Shown one piece after another: positions 32,861 to 43,220 of a DNA stretch of 64,000 nt. The translations under genes and the position numbers were made by a program. This DNA is from Alicyclobacillus fastidiosus (GTDB lineage: Bacteria > Bacillota > Bacilli > Alicyclobacillales > Alicyclobacillaceae). The first letter of the stretch is position 1. Each line of letters begins with the position of its first letter. The notes under the pieces are model-generated. The model was not told the DNA's origin. It saw only the letters and a list, made by a program, of their open reading frames with translations, and searched no databases. Location of the stretch: contig NZ_CP104067.1 in NCBI RefSeq assembly GCF_026651875.1, positions 2,604,001 to 2,668,000 on the forward strand, in the 5' to 3' direction.

Positions 32861-34135
32861 ATGTTCAAGTTTAATGAGGAAAAGGGCCAACTCAAGTGCT
32901 CCTTCTGTGGTAAGACACAGGAGCAAGTTCGAAAGTTGGTTGCCGGTCCCGGCGTATACATCTGTGATGAATGTATTGAATTATGCAACGAAATCGTCGA
33001 AGAACAGCTGGGCGAGGAAGAAGACTTTGAACTGAAGGACGTACCCAAACCGACTGAAATCAAGTCCATTCTAGACCAGTACGTGATTGGGCAGGAGCAG
33101 GCAAAGCGTTCGCTTTCTGTCGCGGTTTACAATCACTACAAACGAATCAACGCCGGTTCGCAGAAGAGCGAAGACGTGGAGCTGGCCAAGAGCAACATCC
33201 TGCTAATTGGACCAACCGGCAGCGGTAAGACGTTGTTGGCACAAACATTGGCTAGGATTTTGAACGTACCGTTTGCCATCGCGGATGCGACTTCGCTCAC
33301 CGAGGCTGGTTACGTTGGTGAAGACGTCGAAAATATCCTTTTGAAACTCATACAGTCCGCCGATTATGACATTGAAAAGGCGGAGCGCGGTATCATCTAC
33401 ATCGACGAGATCGACAAGATCGCTCGCAAGTCGGAAAATCCGTCGATCACTCGCGATGTTTCAGGCGAAGGCGTACAGCAGGCTCTGCTCAAGATCCTTG
33501 AAGGCACAGTGGCAAGCGTTCCGCCACAGGGCGGTCGCAAACATCCGCATCAGGAATTTATCCAGATCGATACGACGAATATCCTGTTCGTCTGCGGTGG
33601 TGCGTTTGACGGCATCGAACCCATCATCAAGCGCCGTCTGGGCAGCAAAGTCATCGGCTTTGGAAGTGCAAATGCTCAGGATCAGAAGGATACCGCCATC
33701 ATGCACAACGTGTTACCGGAAGACCTCCTGAAATTCGGCTTGATTCCGGAGTTCATCGGACGTCTGCCCGTGTTGACGACACTCGATGCCCTCGACGAAG
33801 AAGCGCTCACGCGAATTCTTGTCGAGCCGAAAAACGCGCTTGTCAAACAGTTCCAGAAGCTGCTTGACATGGACAATGTGGTGCTCGAATTCCACGATGA
33901 CGCGTTGGCGACCATCGCTAAAGAGGCGATTCGCAGAGGCACAGGTGCGCGTGGACTGCGCGCCATCATCGAATCCATCATGCTCGACGTGATGTACGAG
34001 TTGCCGTCGCGCGATGATATACAGAAGTGTATTATTACGCAAGACGCGGCGCTGCGTGAAGAAGCCCCGATCGTCTTGAAAAAGGACGGCAGTACGATTC
34101 CGTTCACGGTGCGAAAGTCAGAGGAAACGGCCTAA
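32861..34135 (+). CDS. clpX: ATP-dependent Clp protease ATP-binding subunit ClpX
   Basis: A 424-residue AAA+ unfoldase. The N-terminal C4 zinc domain is CSFCGKTQ...CDECIELC (13-42). Walker A is GPTGSGKT (~117), Walker [39 protein letters not shown], and sensor and RGLRAIIE-type C-domain segments follow. It unfolds tagged substrates for ClpP. ATG 32861 lies nine bases after GGGAGGG; an ATG four bases earlier is out of frame. A strong terminator follows. Confidence 0.97.
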   Translation: MFKFNEEKGQLKCSFCGKTQEQVRKLVAGPGVYICDECIELCNEIVEEQLGEEEDFELKDVPKPTEIKSILDQYVIGQEQAKRSLSVAVYNHYKRINAGSQKSEDVELAKSNILLIGPTGSGKTLLAQTLARILNVPFAIADATSLTEAGYVGEDVENILLKLIQSADYDIEKAERGIIYIDEIDKIARKSENPSITRDVSGEGVQQALLKILEGTVASVPPQGGRKHPHQEFIQIDTTNILFVCGGAFDGIEPIIKRRLGSKVIGFGSANAQDQKDTAIMHNVLPEDLLKFGLIPEFIGRLPVLTTLDALDEEALTRILVEPKNALVKQFQKLLDMDNVVLEFHDDALATIAKEAIRRGTGARGLRAIIESIMLDVMYELPSRDDIQKCIITQDAALREEAPIVLKKDGSTIPFTVRKSEETA

Positions 34136-34156
34136 GCGTTTTTCTTAGGGCTCAGA

Positions 34157-34201
34157 AAAGGGCGACGGAGATGTGAACATACATCGCCGTCGCCCTTTTT
34201 C
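34157..34201 (+). terminator. Terminator after clpX
   Basis: AAAAGGGCGACGG (34157-34169) pairs with CCGTCGCCCTTTT (34187-34199), then T. Confidence 0.9.
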
Positions 34202-34330
34202 TGTCCTGTTTGAGGGTAGCGCGTGAGGTTATGTCATTCTGCGTGGACCCGGTTCGAATTCGGTGGTTTATCAGATTGGTCGCACGGAAATACTGGTCCT
34301 ATTGTTTGTCACAACATTGGAGGGGACAGC

Positions 34331-36022
34331 ATGACTGCCAGTATTCTTGCGGCCATTCAGATATTTTTCGCGGTTGTAATCGGACTTTACTTTTGGAACC
34401 TGCTCAAGTCGCAAAATCACAATAAGCACGCGATTGAGCGGGAGTCTCGTAAAGAGTTGGACAAGTTGCGTCGGATGCGGGCGATATCACTGACCGTGCC
34501 ACTTGCGGAGAAAACGCGTCCGGTCACGATAGACGATATGATTGGTCAGCGCGATGGGATCAAAGCGCTGCGAGCGGCGCTATGTGGACCCAATCCACAA
34601 CATGTCATCGTCTACGGGCCGCCTGGAGTGGGGAAGACGGCGGCCGCTCGGGTGATTCTCGAGGAAGCCAAGAAGAATACGCAGTCGCCGTTTCGTCCCG
34701 ACGCCAAATTTATCGAACTAGACGCCACAACGGCTAGGTTCGACGAGCGAGGGATTGCCGACCCGCTGATTGGTTCCGTGCACGATCCAATCTATCAAGG
34801 TGCGGGTGCGATGGGGGTTGCGGGCATTCCTCAGCCCAAGCCTGGTGCGGTGACTAAGGCGCACGGCGGTGTGCTCTTCATCGACGAAATTGGGGAGTTG
34901 CACCCCATCCAACTAAACAAGTTGTTAAAGGTACTGGAAGATCGAAAGGTGTTTTTAGAGAGCGCCTATTACAGCAGTGAAGACCAGAATATCCCGATGC
35001 ACGTGCACGATATCTTTCAGAATGGCCTGCCGGCGGATTTTCGTCTCGTAGGGGCGACGACCCGATCACCGGACGACTTGCCGCCCGCCATAAGGTCCCG
35101 CTGCGTAGAGATCTTTTTCCGGTCCCTCTCGCAATCGGAGATCTATGAGGTAGTGGTCGGTGCGGCAGAGAAACTCGAGATGCCGCTCGCAAAGAACGTT
35201 GCAACAGAGATCACCCAGTACGCGACGAACGGGCGCGACGCCGTCAATATCGTACAGGTCGCAGGCAGTGTCGCGCTCGCGGACGGGCGAACGGAGATTG
35301 GACTCGAGGACGTCGAGTGGGTCATTCAGTTTAGTAACATCAGTCCGCGGCCGGAACGGAAAATTCCCGCCGAGCCACAGGTGGGCGTCGTCAATGGACT
35401 GGCTGTCTACGGGCCACAGAGTGGTTTGCTCTTAGAAATCGAAGTCACGGCTGAACAAGCGGACCCAGGTTCAGGACGACTGACGATCACGGGGCTGGTC
35501 GAAGAGGAGACCATCGGCGGCCGCGAACGGAGCATGCGGCGCAAAAGCATGGCCAGAGGGTCGCTCGACAACGTGATGACGACGCTCAAGCGCGTGCTTA
35601 AGGTCGACCCGAGCGACTATCACATCCACATCAACTTCCCCGGCGGCATGCCAGTCGATGGACCGAGTGCGGGTGTTGCGATGGCGGTGGCCATCTATTC
35701 GGCAATGATGAAGCGGCCGGTGCTGAATACGATTGCCATGACGGGGGAACTCTCCATCCGTGGCCTCGTTCGCCCCGTAGGCGGCGTTCCGGCGAAGGTC
35801 AGCGCCGCGGTGGAAGCGGGTGCCACAGTTGTACTCGTGCCGAAGGCGAATTGGCAGGAGACGTTCCGCCACGTGGAAGGTGCGACGGTCGTGCCCGTGG
35901 AACGGGTCGAGGACGCGCTCAGGTTTGCACTTGTGGGCGGGATCGAAGAGGATTTCCCAACTACCCCGACAGAGGTTGTTCCGGGCCAGATGAGCGGTGG
36001 GTTGACCTCGGCGCAAGGTTGA
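34331..36022 (+). CDS. lonB: Sporulation-associated ATP-dependent protease LonB
   Basis: A 563-residue membrane-anchored Lon-like protease. An N-terminal helix (ILAAIQIFFAVVIGLYFWNLL, 5-25) replaces the LonA substrate domain. The AAA+ domain has [13 protein letters not shown] (~98) and GGVLFIDEIGEL. The C-terminal serine-lysine protease domain has MPVDGPSAGVAMAVAIYSA (catalytic Ser) and RPVGGVPAKVSAA (catalytic Lys). In B. subtilis LonB acts in the forespore. ATG 34331 has GGAGGGG upstream. It is paired with lonA as in Bacillus. Confidence 0.94.
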   Translation: MTASILAAIQIFFAVVIGLYFWNLLKSQNHNKHAIERESRKELDKLRRMRAISLTVPLAEKTRPVTIDDMIGQRDGIKALRAALCGPNPQHVIVYGPPGVGKTAAARVILEEAKKNTQSPFRPDAKFIELDATTARFDERGIADPLIGSVHDPIYQGAGAMGVAGIPQPKPGAVTKAHGGVLFIDEIGELHPIQLNKLLKVLEDRKVFLESAYYSSEDQNIPMHVHDIFQNGLPADFRLVGATTRSPDDLPPAIRSRCVEIFFRSLSQSEIYEVVVGAAEKLEMPLAKNVATEITQYATNGRDAVNIVQVAGSVALADGRTEIGLEDVEWVIQFSNISPRPERKIPAEPQVGVVNGLAVYGPQSGLLLEIEVTAEQADPGSGRLTITGLVEEETIGGRERSMRRKSMARGSLDNVMTTLKRVLKVDPSDYHIHINFPGGMPVDGPSAGVAMAVAIYSAMMKRPVLNTIAMTGELSIRGLVRPVGGVPAKVSAAVEAGATVVLVPKANWQETFRHVEGATVVPVERVEDALRFALVGGIEEDFPTTPTEVVPGQMSGGLTSAQG

Positions 36023-36115
36023 GCGAGTTGCTGGTGAACTGAAGCGATTAGACTTCGCGATTTCCTTTCTGTACAATTGAGACCAATCCACGGGGAGAGC
36101 TATGGAGGTGAGGAG

Positions 36116-38554
36116 TTGGCTGCAGAAGAACGACATGGGCCACTCGAAGAACAAGGAACTTATCCTCTGTTGCCGTTGCGCGGTTTGCTAGTCTATCCCT
36201 CGATGGTGCTCCATTTTGATGTAGGGCGTCCGAAGTCGGTCAAGGCCTTGGAGCAAGCGATGGTCGATGACAACTTGATTGTGCTAGCCTCGCAGGAAGA
36301 CGGTCAAGTGGATGAGCCGGAAGTAGATGACTTATATCGTGTGGGTACCTTAGCTCGGGTCAAGCAGATGATGAAACTTCCGAACGGGACCATCCGCGTG
36401 TTGGTCGAGGGACTGTCGCGCGCACAGATCATAAATTTTGTGAACGACGAAGAGTTTTTCGAAGTGGAAGTCTCGCTTTACAACGAGCCGGATGACGCGA
36501 CGGCCAACGCAGAGATGCAGGCCATGATGCGGTCGGTTTCGCAACAATTCGAGCAATACGTGAAGCTGTCGCGAAAGTTGGACCAGGAGACGTATGCGGC
36601 AGTGGTCGACATTGACCATCCAGGGCGATTTGCAGATATGGTCGCATCGCACTTGCCTTTGAAAGTGCGGGAAAAGCAAGACATTCTAGAAGCGTTTGAA
36701 ATTCAGCACCGCCTCGAGAGACTGTTGCAAATTCTCTTCGACGAGCGCGAAGTGCTGGAGTTGGAGCGCAAAATTCATCAACGCGTCCGCAAGCAGATGG
36801 AGAAGACGCAAAAGGAATACTATCTGCGCGAGCAGATGAAGGCCATTCAACGCGAGCTCGGAGACAAAGAAGGGCGCGCTTCCGAGATCGACGAGTTGCG
36901 CAGCAGGTTGGACGAGAAGAAGCTGCCGCCTGATGTGTACGAAAAGGTGGACAAGGAGATCAGCCGCCTCGAGCGCATCCCTGCCGCCTCTGCAGAAGGC
37001 ACTGTCGCCCGTTCCTACATCGATTGGCTGTTGGCGCTTCCGTGGACGGAACGTGCGAACTCCGTTATCGATTTGGGTCGCGCCGAGCGGGTGCTGGACG
37101 AAGAGCACTATGGCATGGAGAAGATCAAGGAGCGCATTCTCGAGTTCATCGCCGTGCAGAAGCTCGTCAACAAGCAGGCAGGGCCGATCATCTGTTTGGC
37201 AGGGCCTCCGGGCGTTGGCAAGACGTCGTTGGCGCGGTCGATTGCCACGTCGCTCAAGCGGCCGTTTGTTCGCGTGTCGTTGGGGGGCGTTCGCGACGAC
37301 GCGGAAATTCGCGGTCACCGTAGGACGTATATCGGTGCGATGCCAGGGCGGATCATCCAGGGGATGAAACAGGCAGAGGTGAAAAACCCGGTATTTCTGC
37401 TCGACGAGATCGACAAAATGGCCAGTGACTTCCGGGGCGACCCCGCGGCTGCCATGCTCGAGGTGTTAGACCCGGAGCAGAACAGCACGTTCTCCGACCA
37501 TTACGTCGAGATTCCGTTTGACTTGTCGGACGTGATGTTCATCACGACTGCGAACAATTTATATCAAATTCCGGGACCCCTGCGCGACCGCATGGAGATC
37601 ATTCAGCTCGCTGGGTACACGGAGGACGAGAAACTCCACATCGCGAAGCTTCACTTGCTGCCTAGGCAGCGAGAGAATCACGCGCTAAAGGGAGATAAAA
37701 TCCGTGTCTCGGACGACGTTTTGCTCGAGGTGATCCGCCACTACACGCGGGAAGCTGGTGTGCGTCAGCTCAATCGGCTCATTGCAACCGTGTGTCGCAA
37801 GTGTGCGAGGGTCATCGCCGCTGGCGAAAGTAAGCGCATCACGGTCACGTCGAGTCTGCTTCGCACGTTCCTCGGTCCCCACAAGTTCGAGTACGGGCGC
37901 ATTGAGGAGAAAGATGAAGTGGGCGTCGTGGCTGGGCTCGCTTGGACAGAGATGGGCGGCGATTTGCTGACCGTCGAAGTGTCTGTCGTCCCTGGCAATG
38001 GCAAGGTCAAGCTGACGGGACACCTTGGCGACGTGATGAAGGAAAGTGCGCAAACCGCGCTGTCCTACATTCGTTCGAGAGCGACACAACTACATATCCC
38101 GGCCGACTTTCACGAGAAGGTGGACATCCACATTCACGTGCCTGAAGGCGCCATTCCCAAGGACGGCCCTTCAGCCGGCATCACCATGGCTACGGCCATC
38201 GCGTCTGCCCTGACGAATCGACCAGTTCACCACGACGTGGCGATGACGGGTGAGGTGACACTCCGTGGCCGCGTGCTGCCGATTGGTGGGTTGAAGGAAA
38301 AGATTTTGGCCGCCCATCGGGCGGGCATTCGGACCATCGTCATTCCGCAGGGGAATGAGAAGGACTTGGCAGATATCCCCGAGTTGGTGCGGGAACAAGT
38401 GGAGTTCAAGCCAGTGTCTCAGATGGACGCCGTGCTCGATATCGCACTGGGGACCGAAGCGACACTCGACGAGCGCCACCCTCTGCACAATGAGGCGTGG
38501 TTTGCGGACCTCTTCGCGGAGGATAAATATTCTGGAGAGGGAACACACCAGTGA
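36116..38554 (+). CDS. lonA: ATP-dependent protease La (LonA)
   Basis: An 812-residue AAA+ protease. The N-terminal LAN domain starts at [22 protein letters not shown] (~18), followed by a coiled middle ([21 protein letters not shown]), Walker [14 protein letters not shown] (~363), Walker [12 protein letters not shown] and the Ser-Lys protease domain with [15 protein letters not shown] and [17 protein letters not shown]. It degrades misfolded and regulatory proteins. Start TTG 36116 follows GGAGGTGA; the frame is open back to 36077, where there is no ribosome site. The stop overlaps ysxC. Confidence 0.96.
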   Translation: MAAEERHGPLEEQGTYPLLPLRGLLVYPSMVLHFDVGRPKSVKALEQAMVDDNLIVLASQEDGQVDEPEVDDLYRVGTLARVKQMMKLPNGTIRVLVEGLSRAQIINFVNDEEFFEVEVSLYNEPDDATANAEMQAMMRSVSQQFEQYVKLSRKLDQETYAAVVDIDHPGRFADMVASHLPLKVREKQDILEAFEIQHRLERLLQILFDEREVLELERKIHQRVRKQMEKTQKEYYLREQMKAIQRELGDKEGRASEIDELRSRLDEKKLPPDVYEKVDKEISRLERIPAASAEGTVARSYIDWLLALPWTERANSVIDLGRAERVLDEEHYGMEKIKERILEFIAVQKLVNKQAGPIICLAGPPGVGKTSLARSIATSLKRPFVRVSLGGVRDDAEIRGHRRTYIGAMPGRIIQGMKQAEVKNPVFLLDEIDKMASDFRGDPAAAMLEVLDPEQNSTFSDHYVEIPFDLSDVMFITTANNLYQIPGPLRDRMEIIQLAGYTEDEKLHIAKLHLLPRQRENHALKGDKIRVSDDVLLEVIRHYTREAGVRQLNRLIATVCRKCARVIAAGESKRITVTSSLLRTFLGPHKFEYGRIEEKDEVGVVAGLAWTEMGGDLLTVEVSVVPGNGKVKLTGHLGDVMKESAQTALSYIRSRATQLHIPADFHEKVDIHIHVPEGAIPKDGPSAGITMATAIASALTNRPVHHDVAMTGEVTLRGRVLPIGGLKEKILAAHRAGIRTIVIPQGNEKDLADIPELVREQVEFKPVSQMDAVLDIALGTEATLDERHPLHNEAWFADLFAEDKYSGEGTHQ

Positions 38555-39156
38555 TCATCCACAACTCTACGTTTGAGATCAGCGCAGTTCGCCCTAGCCA
38601 GTGGCCAGAGGGCGGACTGCCTGAATTTGCGTTTATTGGGCGCAGTAACGTTGGCAAATCGACATTGCTCAACCGACTGCTCAATCGCAAAAACCTGGCT
38701 CGAGTGTCTTCGCAGCCAGGGAAGACAAGACAGATTAATTTCTTCGCCATCAATGAACAATTTCGGTTTGTCGATCTGCCTGGGTACGGGTATGCGGCCG
38801 TCAGTAAACGGGAGCGGTCGGAGTTTGCATCGATGATCGACAAATATCTCTTGGAACGAGAACCGCTGTGCCGCATTGTCCAGTTGGTCGACATCCGCCA
38901 CGAGCCGTCAAAGGACGACGTAGCGGTTCATGAGGGCCTGGCGCAGTTGGACGTTCCGCTCGTCGTCGTCGCGACCAAGCTGGACAAGATAGGTAAATCT
39001 CAAGTACCGTCACAGGTGAAGAAAATTCGCCAGACACTGCGCGCTGATGTTCCTATCTACCCAGTCTCTGCGGAAAAGAGACTCGGGTTGGATGAGCTAT
39101 GGGCGCTGTTTGAGTCTGATATAGCCCAGTGGCCGGAGCACGAGGAATTGACATAG
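38551..39156 (+). CDS. ysxC: Ribosome-biogenesis GTPase YsxC (EngB/YihA)
   Basis: A 201-residue TRAFAC GTPase. G1 is [15 protein letters not shown] (~30), G3 [12 protein letters not shown] (~74) and G4 TKLDKIGK (~145). It is needed for 50S subunit assembly. GTG 38551 overlaps the lonA stop (GTGA), giving tight coupling; lonA-ysxC is conserved in Bacillus. Confidence 0.95.
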   Translation: MIIHNSTFEISAVRPSQWPEGGLPEFAFIGRSNVGKSTLLNRLLNRKNLARVSSQPGKTRQINFFAINEQFRFVDLPGYGYAAVSKRERSEFASMIDKYLLEREPLCRIVQLVDIRHEPSKDDVAVHEGLAQLDVPLVVVATKLDKIGKSQVPSQVKKIRQTLRADVPIYPVSAEKRLGLDELWALFESDIAQWPEHEELT

Positions 39157-39204
39157 AGCTTTCACACATGGCAGTTCACCAGGAATGATCTCATTTTGTA
39201 CAGG

Positions 39205-39213
39205 TGCTATAAT
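39205..39213 (+). promoter_or_regulatory. Extended -10 promoter of the hem operon
   Basis: TGCTATAAT (TGn plus a consensus -10) 30 bases before hemA, without a good -35 box. It is a plausible start for hemAXCDBL transcription. Confidence 0.6.
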
Positions 39214-39242
39214 ATCGTGTGGAAAGAAAGGGGGACGTGACA

Positions 39243-40655
39243 ATGCACATCGTGGTACTAGGCATGAACCACAAAACGGCGAGTGTCGAATTGCGCGAAC
39301 GCGTCAGTTTGAGCGAAGACGCCCTCGAGCGACTGCTTCAGGAACTGCGCGACTCGCGCACCGTGATGGAGAGCGTTGTTCTGTCTACCTGTAACCGCAC
39401 GGAGTTGTATGCACTCGTCAACAGCATTCGCGCTGGACAGGACTATTTACTTACGCGATTTGCCGGCATGGCCGGTCTCGATAAATCACTCGTGGAATCT
39501 TCTACCTATTTTATTCAAGGCGAGCAAGCTGTGGCGCACGCGATGCGGGTCGCATCCGGTCTCGATTCGGTCGTGGTCGGTGAGACGCAAATCCTCGGCC
39601 AGATGCGGACCGCATTTCAAACCGCGTTTGAAGCAGGGAACACGGGCGCCATGTTTAATCGGCTCTTTCGTGAGGTCATCCACGTGGGTAAGCGCGCGCA
39701 GGCGGAGACGACGATTGGCCAGAGCCCGGTGTCCGTCAGCTACGCGGCGGTTCAGCTCGCGAGCAAGTTTTTCGGCGACATGAGCAATCGAAAGGCGTTG
39801 GTCGTAGGAGCCGGACACATGGGGGAATTGGCACTGGTGCACCTGCACGCGCTAGGCGTTCGGCACTTGGTTGTCGCTAACCGCACCCTCGAACGAGCAC
39901 AATCGCTGACGGAAACTGTGTCGGCCACGGTGATTTCGCTGGCGGACGTGGCTGGCGCACTCGCGCAGTTCGACGTCGTCATTTCCGCAACTGGGGCGCC
40001 CGGATACACCATTCAAGCCCTAGATGTAGAACTTGCGATGAAGATGCGCAAACACCAATCGATGGTGTTGCTCGACATCGCCATGCCTCGCGATATCGAT
40101 CCAGCTGTGGGCGCCTTATCAGGTGCTTATCTCTACGACGTCGACGATCTCGACGGCGTCATCGAAGCCAACTTGCAGGAGCGCAAGCGGCAAGCCGCAG
40201 TGGTGGAATCGATGATAGCCGAATCGGTAGACGCGTTTTCCAAGTGGCTCACCGAACAGGAGGTCGTGCCGCTTATCACGGCGCTGCGCGAAAAGGGCTT
40301 ATCGATTCAACAGGGTGTCATGGACAGCCTGTTGCGGAAGTTGCCCGATTTGACGGAGCGTGACCGCAAGGTGTTGAACAAGCACACGATGAGCATCGTT
40401 AATCAAATTCTGCGGGATCCGATTCAAAACGTAAAAGAGCTCGCGATGGCATCGGGAGACGCGGAATACGTGAGCCTGTTCGCACAATTGTTTGGCATTG
40501 ATGAGTCGTCCTTGCAGTCGCCGGGCGCCTCGGTTACCGGGGCCACCGCCCACTTTGCTTCTGAAGGGACGTTTGTGGAACTCTTTCAGCGCATGCGCGG
40601 AGAGGCAAAGCGATTGTCAGAAGATAAACGGGTAATACACCCTGTTCTTCGGTGA
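39243..40655 (+). CDS. hemA: Glutamyl-tRNA reductase
   Basis: A 470-residue NADPH-dependent enzyme that makes glutamate-1-semialdehyde from Glu-tRNA, the first committed step of C5 heme synthesis. LGMNHKTASVELRERVS (5-21) and the catalytic Cys in LSTCNRTELYA (~49) are visible, as are GETQILGQMR and the NADPH fold ALVVGAGHMGELALVHL (~188). A dimerisation helix region follows. ATG 39243 has AAAGGGGG upstream. Heads the six-gene hem cluster. Confidence 0.95.
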   Translation: MHIVVLGMNHKTASVELRERVSLSEDALERLLQELRDSRTVMESVVLSTCNRTELYALVNSIRAGQDYLLTRFAGMAGLDKSLVESSTYFIQGEQAVAHAMRVASGLDSVVVGETQILGQMRTAFQTAFEAGNTGAMFNRLFREVIHVGKRAQAETTIGQSPVSVSYAAVQLASKFFGDMSNRKALVVGAGHMGELALVHLHALGVRHLVVANRTLERAQSLTETVSATVISLADVAGALAQFDVVISATGAPGYTIQALDVELAMKMRKHQSMVLLDIAMPRDIDPAVGALSGAYLYDVDDLDGVIEANLQERKRQAAVVESMIAESVDAFSKWLTEQEVVPLITALREKGLSIQQGVMDSLLRKLPDLTERDRKVLNKHTMSIVNQILRDPIQNVKELAMASGDAEYVSLFAQLFGIDESSLQSPGASVTGATAHFASEGTFVELFQRMRGEAKRLSEDKRVIHPVLR

Positions 40656-41482
40656 TGAACTTGTGGTGGACACGCCTTTTATACGATGCCATCATCGTGT
40701 CCTATGCCGTCAGTTTAACGCTATTCTTCAGCGACGTGCTGCAACCTCGCCGGGCGTTTAATCGGTCGGCGGTGGTGTTGCTGTTCGTCGCTTTCTTGTG
40801 TACGACGGGCCTGCTGTTCATCAGGTTCCGGGCGATTCACGCGTTTCCCGCTTATACAAGGTCCGATCTGATGCTGTTCATCGCCTGGATCATGCTGGTC
40901 ACGACACTTGTGCTGGACACGTTTTTTCCGATTGGGCTGGTGTTGTTTTTCGCCAATGTGGTCGGCTTTTTTATCTTTTTGTTCGCCGGCTACCGACAGG
41001 GATCCGACGTCGTGCGCTGGTTCCCAAACCAGGACCTCTTGTTGTTGCACATCATTCTGGCGATGGTGAGCGAGACTGCACTCGCGTTCTCGTGTGCGTT
41101 TGCGGTCATGCACCTGCTACAGGAGAGTAACTTGCGGTACAAGCGGTGGAATCGATGGTTTCTGTTGCTTCCGCCGCTCGCTAAAATTGAGAGTTTGTGT
41201 CTGGTCACGACGGCGATTGGCTTCTTCTTGCTCTTTGCGGCCATGGCTGTAGGCGACGTCTGGGGCAAACTCGTGCTCCACGAGTGGGTTGTTTGGTCAG
41301 CAAAGACCGTTGCCACATTGGTCATTTGGGTCATGTACGGCGTGTTTCTCTTTCTTCGCGTCCGAAACTCAGGTGCCACTCGAGGCTTGGTCATTTTTCA
41401 AGTGATTTGCTTTATCGCGACCGTCATCAACCTTGGGGCCATCGGTCACATTCTACCGGGACACCAACAGGTTTCTCCGTAA
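40652..41482 (+). CDS. hemX: HemX/CcsA-like integral membrane protein
   Basis: A 276-residue protein with about eight hydrophobic helices, resembling the cytochrome-c-assembly (ResC/CcsA) fold in low-complexity form; His residues in LLLHIILAMVSETALAFSCAFAVMHLL recall heme-handling positions. B. subtilis HemX, in the same place, lowers HemA abundance, so a role in feedback is likely. GTG 40652 overlaps the hemA stop; ATG 40655 directly follows and may be the true start. Confidence 0.85.
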   Translation: MMNLWWTRLLYDAIIVSYAVSLTLFFSDVLQPRRAFNRSAVVLLFVAFLCTTGLLFIRFRAIHAFPAYTRSDLMLFIAWIMLVTTLVLDTFFPIGLVLFFANVVGFFIFLFAGYRQGSDVVRWFPNQDLLLLHIILAMVSETALAFSCAFAVMHLLQESNLRYKRWNRWFLLLPPLAKIESLCLVTTAIGFFLLFAAMAVGDVWGKLVLHEWVVWSAKTVATLVIWVMYGVFLFLRVRNSGATRGLVIFQVICFIATVINLGAIGHILPGHQQVSP

Positions 41483-41496
41483 AGAGAGGGAGTTTC

Positions 41497-42417
41497 ATGA
41501 GAACGATTCGAGTCGCTTCACGTCGTAGCCAATTGGCCATGACACAGACAAACTGGGTAATTGATGAACTCCGGGCTCGCCGTCCGGACTGGACGTTTGA
41601 AATCGTGCCGATCACGACGAAAGGGGACAAAATTCTCGACGTGACCTTGTCGAAGGTAGGCGGCAAGGGGTTGTTCGTCTCCGAGATTGAAGACGTGTTG
41701 ACTGCCGAGTACGCAGATCTGGCCGTACATAGCCTCAAGGACGTACCATACGAGCTCGCACAGGGACTGGTGCTCGCCGGCATTCCGCTTCGGGCGGACC
41801 CGCGCGACGCCTTGATCTCGCACGACGGTACTACGCTCGCACAGCTGCCGGAGGGAGCGGTCGTCGGCACTTCGAGCCTTCGCCGCGCGGCACAGCTGCA
41901 AACGCTCCGTCCCGACTTGCGGGTGGAGCCCTTGCGCGGCAATATTGACTCGCGACTCCGGCGCGTGATAGACGGGGAGTTCGCGGCTATCATCTTGGCG
42001 GCCGCGGGTCTGTCGCGGATGGGGTGGCAGGATAGGATTACGGAGTACTTAGATCCGGACGCTTTTATTCCTGCCGTCGGCCAGGGGATTCTAGGTGTCG
42101 AGTGCCGCGCGAGCGATGCTGAACTCGTCCAAGAACTCGGCCGCTGGACGGATCCGTTCACGGCGGATTGTGCCGTGGCTGAGCGCACCCTGCTTACAGA
42201 ACTTCAGGGAAGCTGCCAGGTCCCCATCGCGGGGTACGCACGGCGCAATTCCGCGGGCGACTTGACGCTCACCGGGTTCGTGGCAAATCCGCAGGGAGCT
42301 GGCAGCCTGCGCTTTGAAGCCGCGGGGATGGAGCCGGCGGCGCTCGGCAGTATCGTCGCACAAACGCTGTTGCAGCGAGGCGCAGCAAACTATCTACGAG
42401 CTGCCAGCGAGGGTTGA
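41497..42417 (+). CDS. hemC: Hydroxymethylbilane synthase (porphobilinogen deaminase)
   Basis: A 306-residue enzyme. ASRRSQLAMTQTNWV (6-20), GKGLFVSEIEDVL, AVHSLKDVPYE and RGNIDSRLRRV are typical, and the dipyrromethane-anchoring Cys is in LLTELQGSCQVPIAGYA (~235). It polymerises four porphobilinogens. ATG 41497 has GAGGGAG upstream. hemD starts two bases after its stop. Confidence 0.96.
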   Translation: MRTIRVASRRSQLAMTQTNWVIDELRARRPDWTFEIVPITTKGDKILDVTLSKVGGKGLFVSEIEDVLTAEYADLAVHSLKDVPYELAQGLVLAGIPLRADPRDALISHDGTTLAQLPEGAVVGTSSLRRAAQLQTLRPDLRVEPLRGNIDSRLRRVIDGEFAAIILAAAGLSRMGWQDRITEYLDPDAFIPAVGQGILGVECRASDAELVQELGRWTDPFTADCAVAERTLLTELQGSCQVPIAGYARRNSAGDLTLTGFVANPQGAGSLRFEAAGMEPAALGSIVAQTLLQRGAANYLRAASEG

Positions 42418-42419
42418 GA

Positions 42420-43220
42420 ATGAAGGGTGATTGGTCCGTCGTCATCACTCAATCTGGGGAACGGGGACGTGGACTCGTCCGTCGATTGGAGTCGCTCGGG
42501 GTGCGGGCGATCCACTGGCCACTGATCTCCACGGTCGTGCGCAGTGCGGTGGATGTCCGTCGACAGTGTGAACGCCTGCCGGCAGGCATCGACGGTGTCC
42601 TTGTGACATCGGCTACGGCTGCCCGCGTGCTGGCAAAACTGTATGGATCTGCGGATTGGAAGTGGGGACGTGCGGTTTGTTATTGTATAGGCGACGCCAC
42701 CGCCTCTGTGTTGCGCGAGAAAGGTATTCCTTGTGTCGTGTTTCCAGGCGTCCGAGACGGAGCCGACATGGCCGAGGCGATGGTGGCACAGTGGCCTGTA
42801 GGCGGTCGAACCTTCCTGTTCGTGCGGGGGGTCCAGGCGAGGCAAACCGTGTCGGAGGCGCTCATGGCCCACGGGCACGCGGTGGTTGATTTGGAAGTGT
42901 ACGACACCATCGCCGCGCCTTGCGCACAAATGGAGTCCATTGGCGCGGGCGGACCGCTTATCTTCGTGCTCTTTAGCCCGTCTGGAGTGCAGGCGTTTGT
43001 GCAGTCCGCGCGGGTAATCCGGGATGACGTTCTGCGCGGGCGGCATTTGGTCGTCGCATTTGGCAGGACGACCCTGGCGGCGCTGAACGAAGCTGAGATC
43101 CCCGTCGCGTTCACACCAGTAGAAGTGACCCATGATGGGTTAGTAGATACGTTAATGGCTTTTTTCAAGGGAGGAATAAGGAATGACTTTTCATCGTCAT
43201 CGTCGACTTCGGGCAAGTAG
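42420..43220 (+). CDS. hemD: Uroporphyrinogen-III synthase
   Basis: A 266-residue, poorly conserved two-lobed enzyme: VVITQSGERGRGLVRRLESLGV at the N-terminus, VLVTSATAARVLAKL, CIGDATASVLREKGI, FLFVRGVQARQTVSEAL and LVVAFGRTTLAALNEA. It closes the linear tetrapyrrole with D-ring inversion. ATG 42420; a TTG two codons earlier is also in frame. Its last 38 bases overlap hemB in another frame, an unusually long overlap. Confidence 0.9.
   Translation: MKGDWSVVITQSGERGRGLVRRLESLGVRAIHWPLISTVVRSAVDVRRQCERLPAGIDGVLVTSATAARVLAKLYGSADWKWGRAVCYCIGDATASVLREKGIPCVVFPGVRDGADMAEAMVAQWPVGGRTFLFVRGVQARQTVSEALMAHGHAVVDLEVYDTIAAPCAQMESIGAGGPLIFVLFSPSGVQAFVQSARVIRDDVLRGRHLVVAFGRTTLAALNEAEIPVAFTPVEVTHDGLVDTLMAFFKGGIRNDFSSSSSTSGK

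Noticed and set aside
34210-34330. A sigma-F or sigma-G promoter before lonB
   Set aside because: AATACTG near 34290 partly matches a -10, but no -35 with correct spacing was found.
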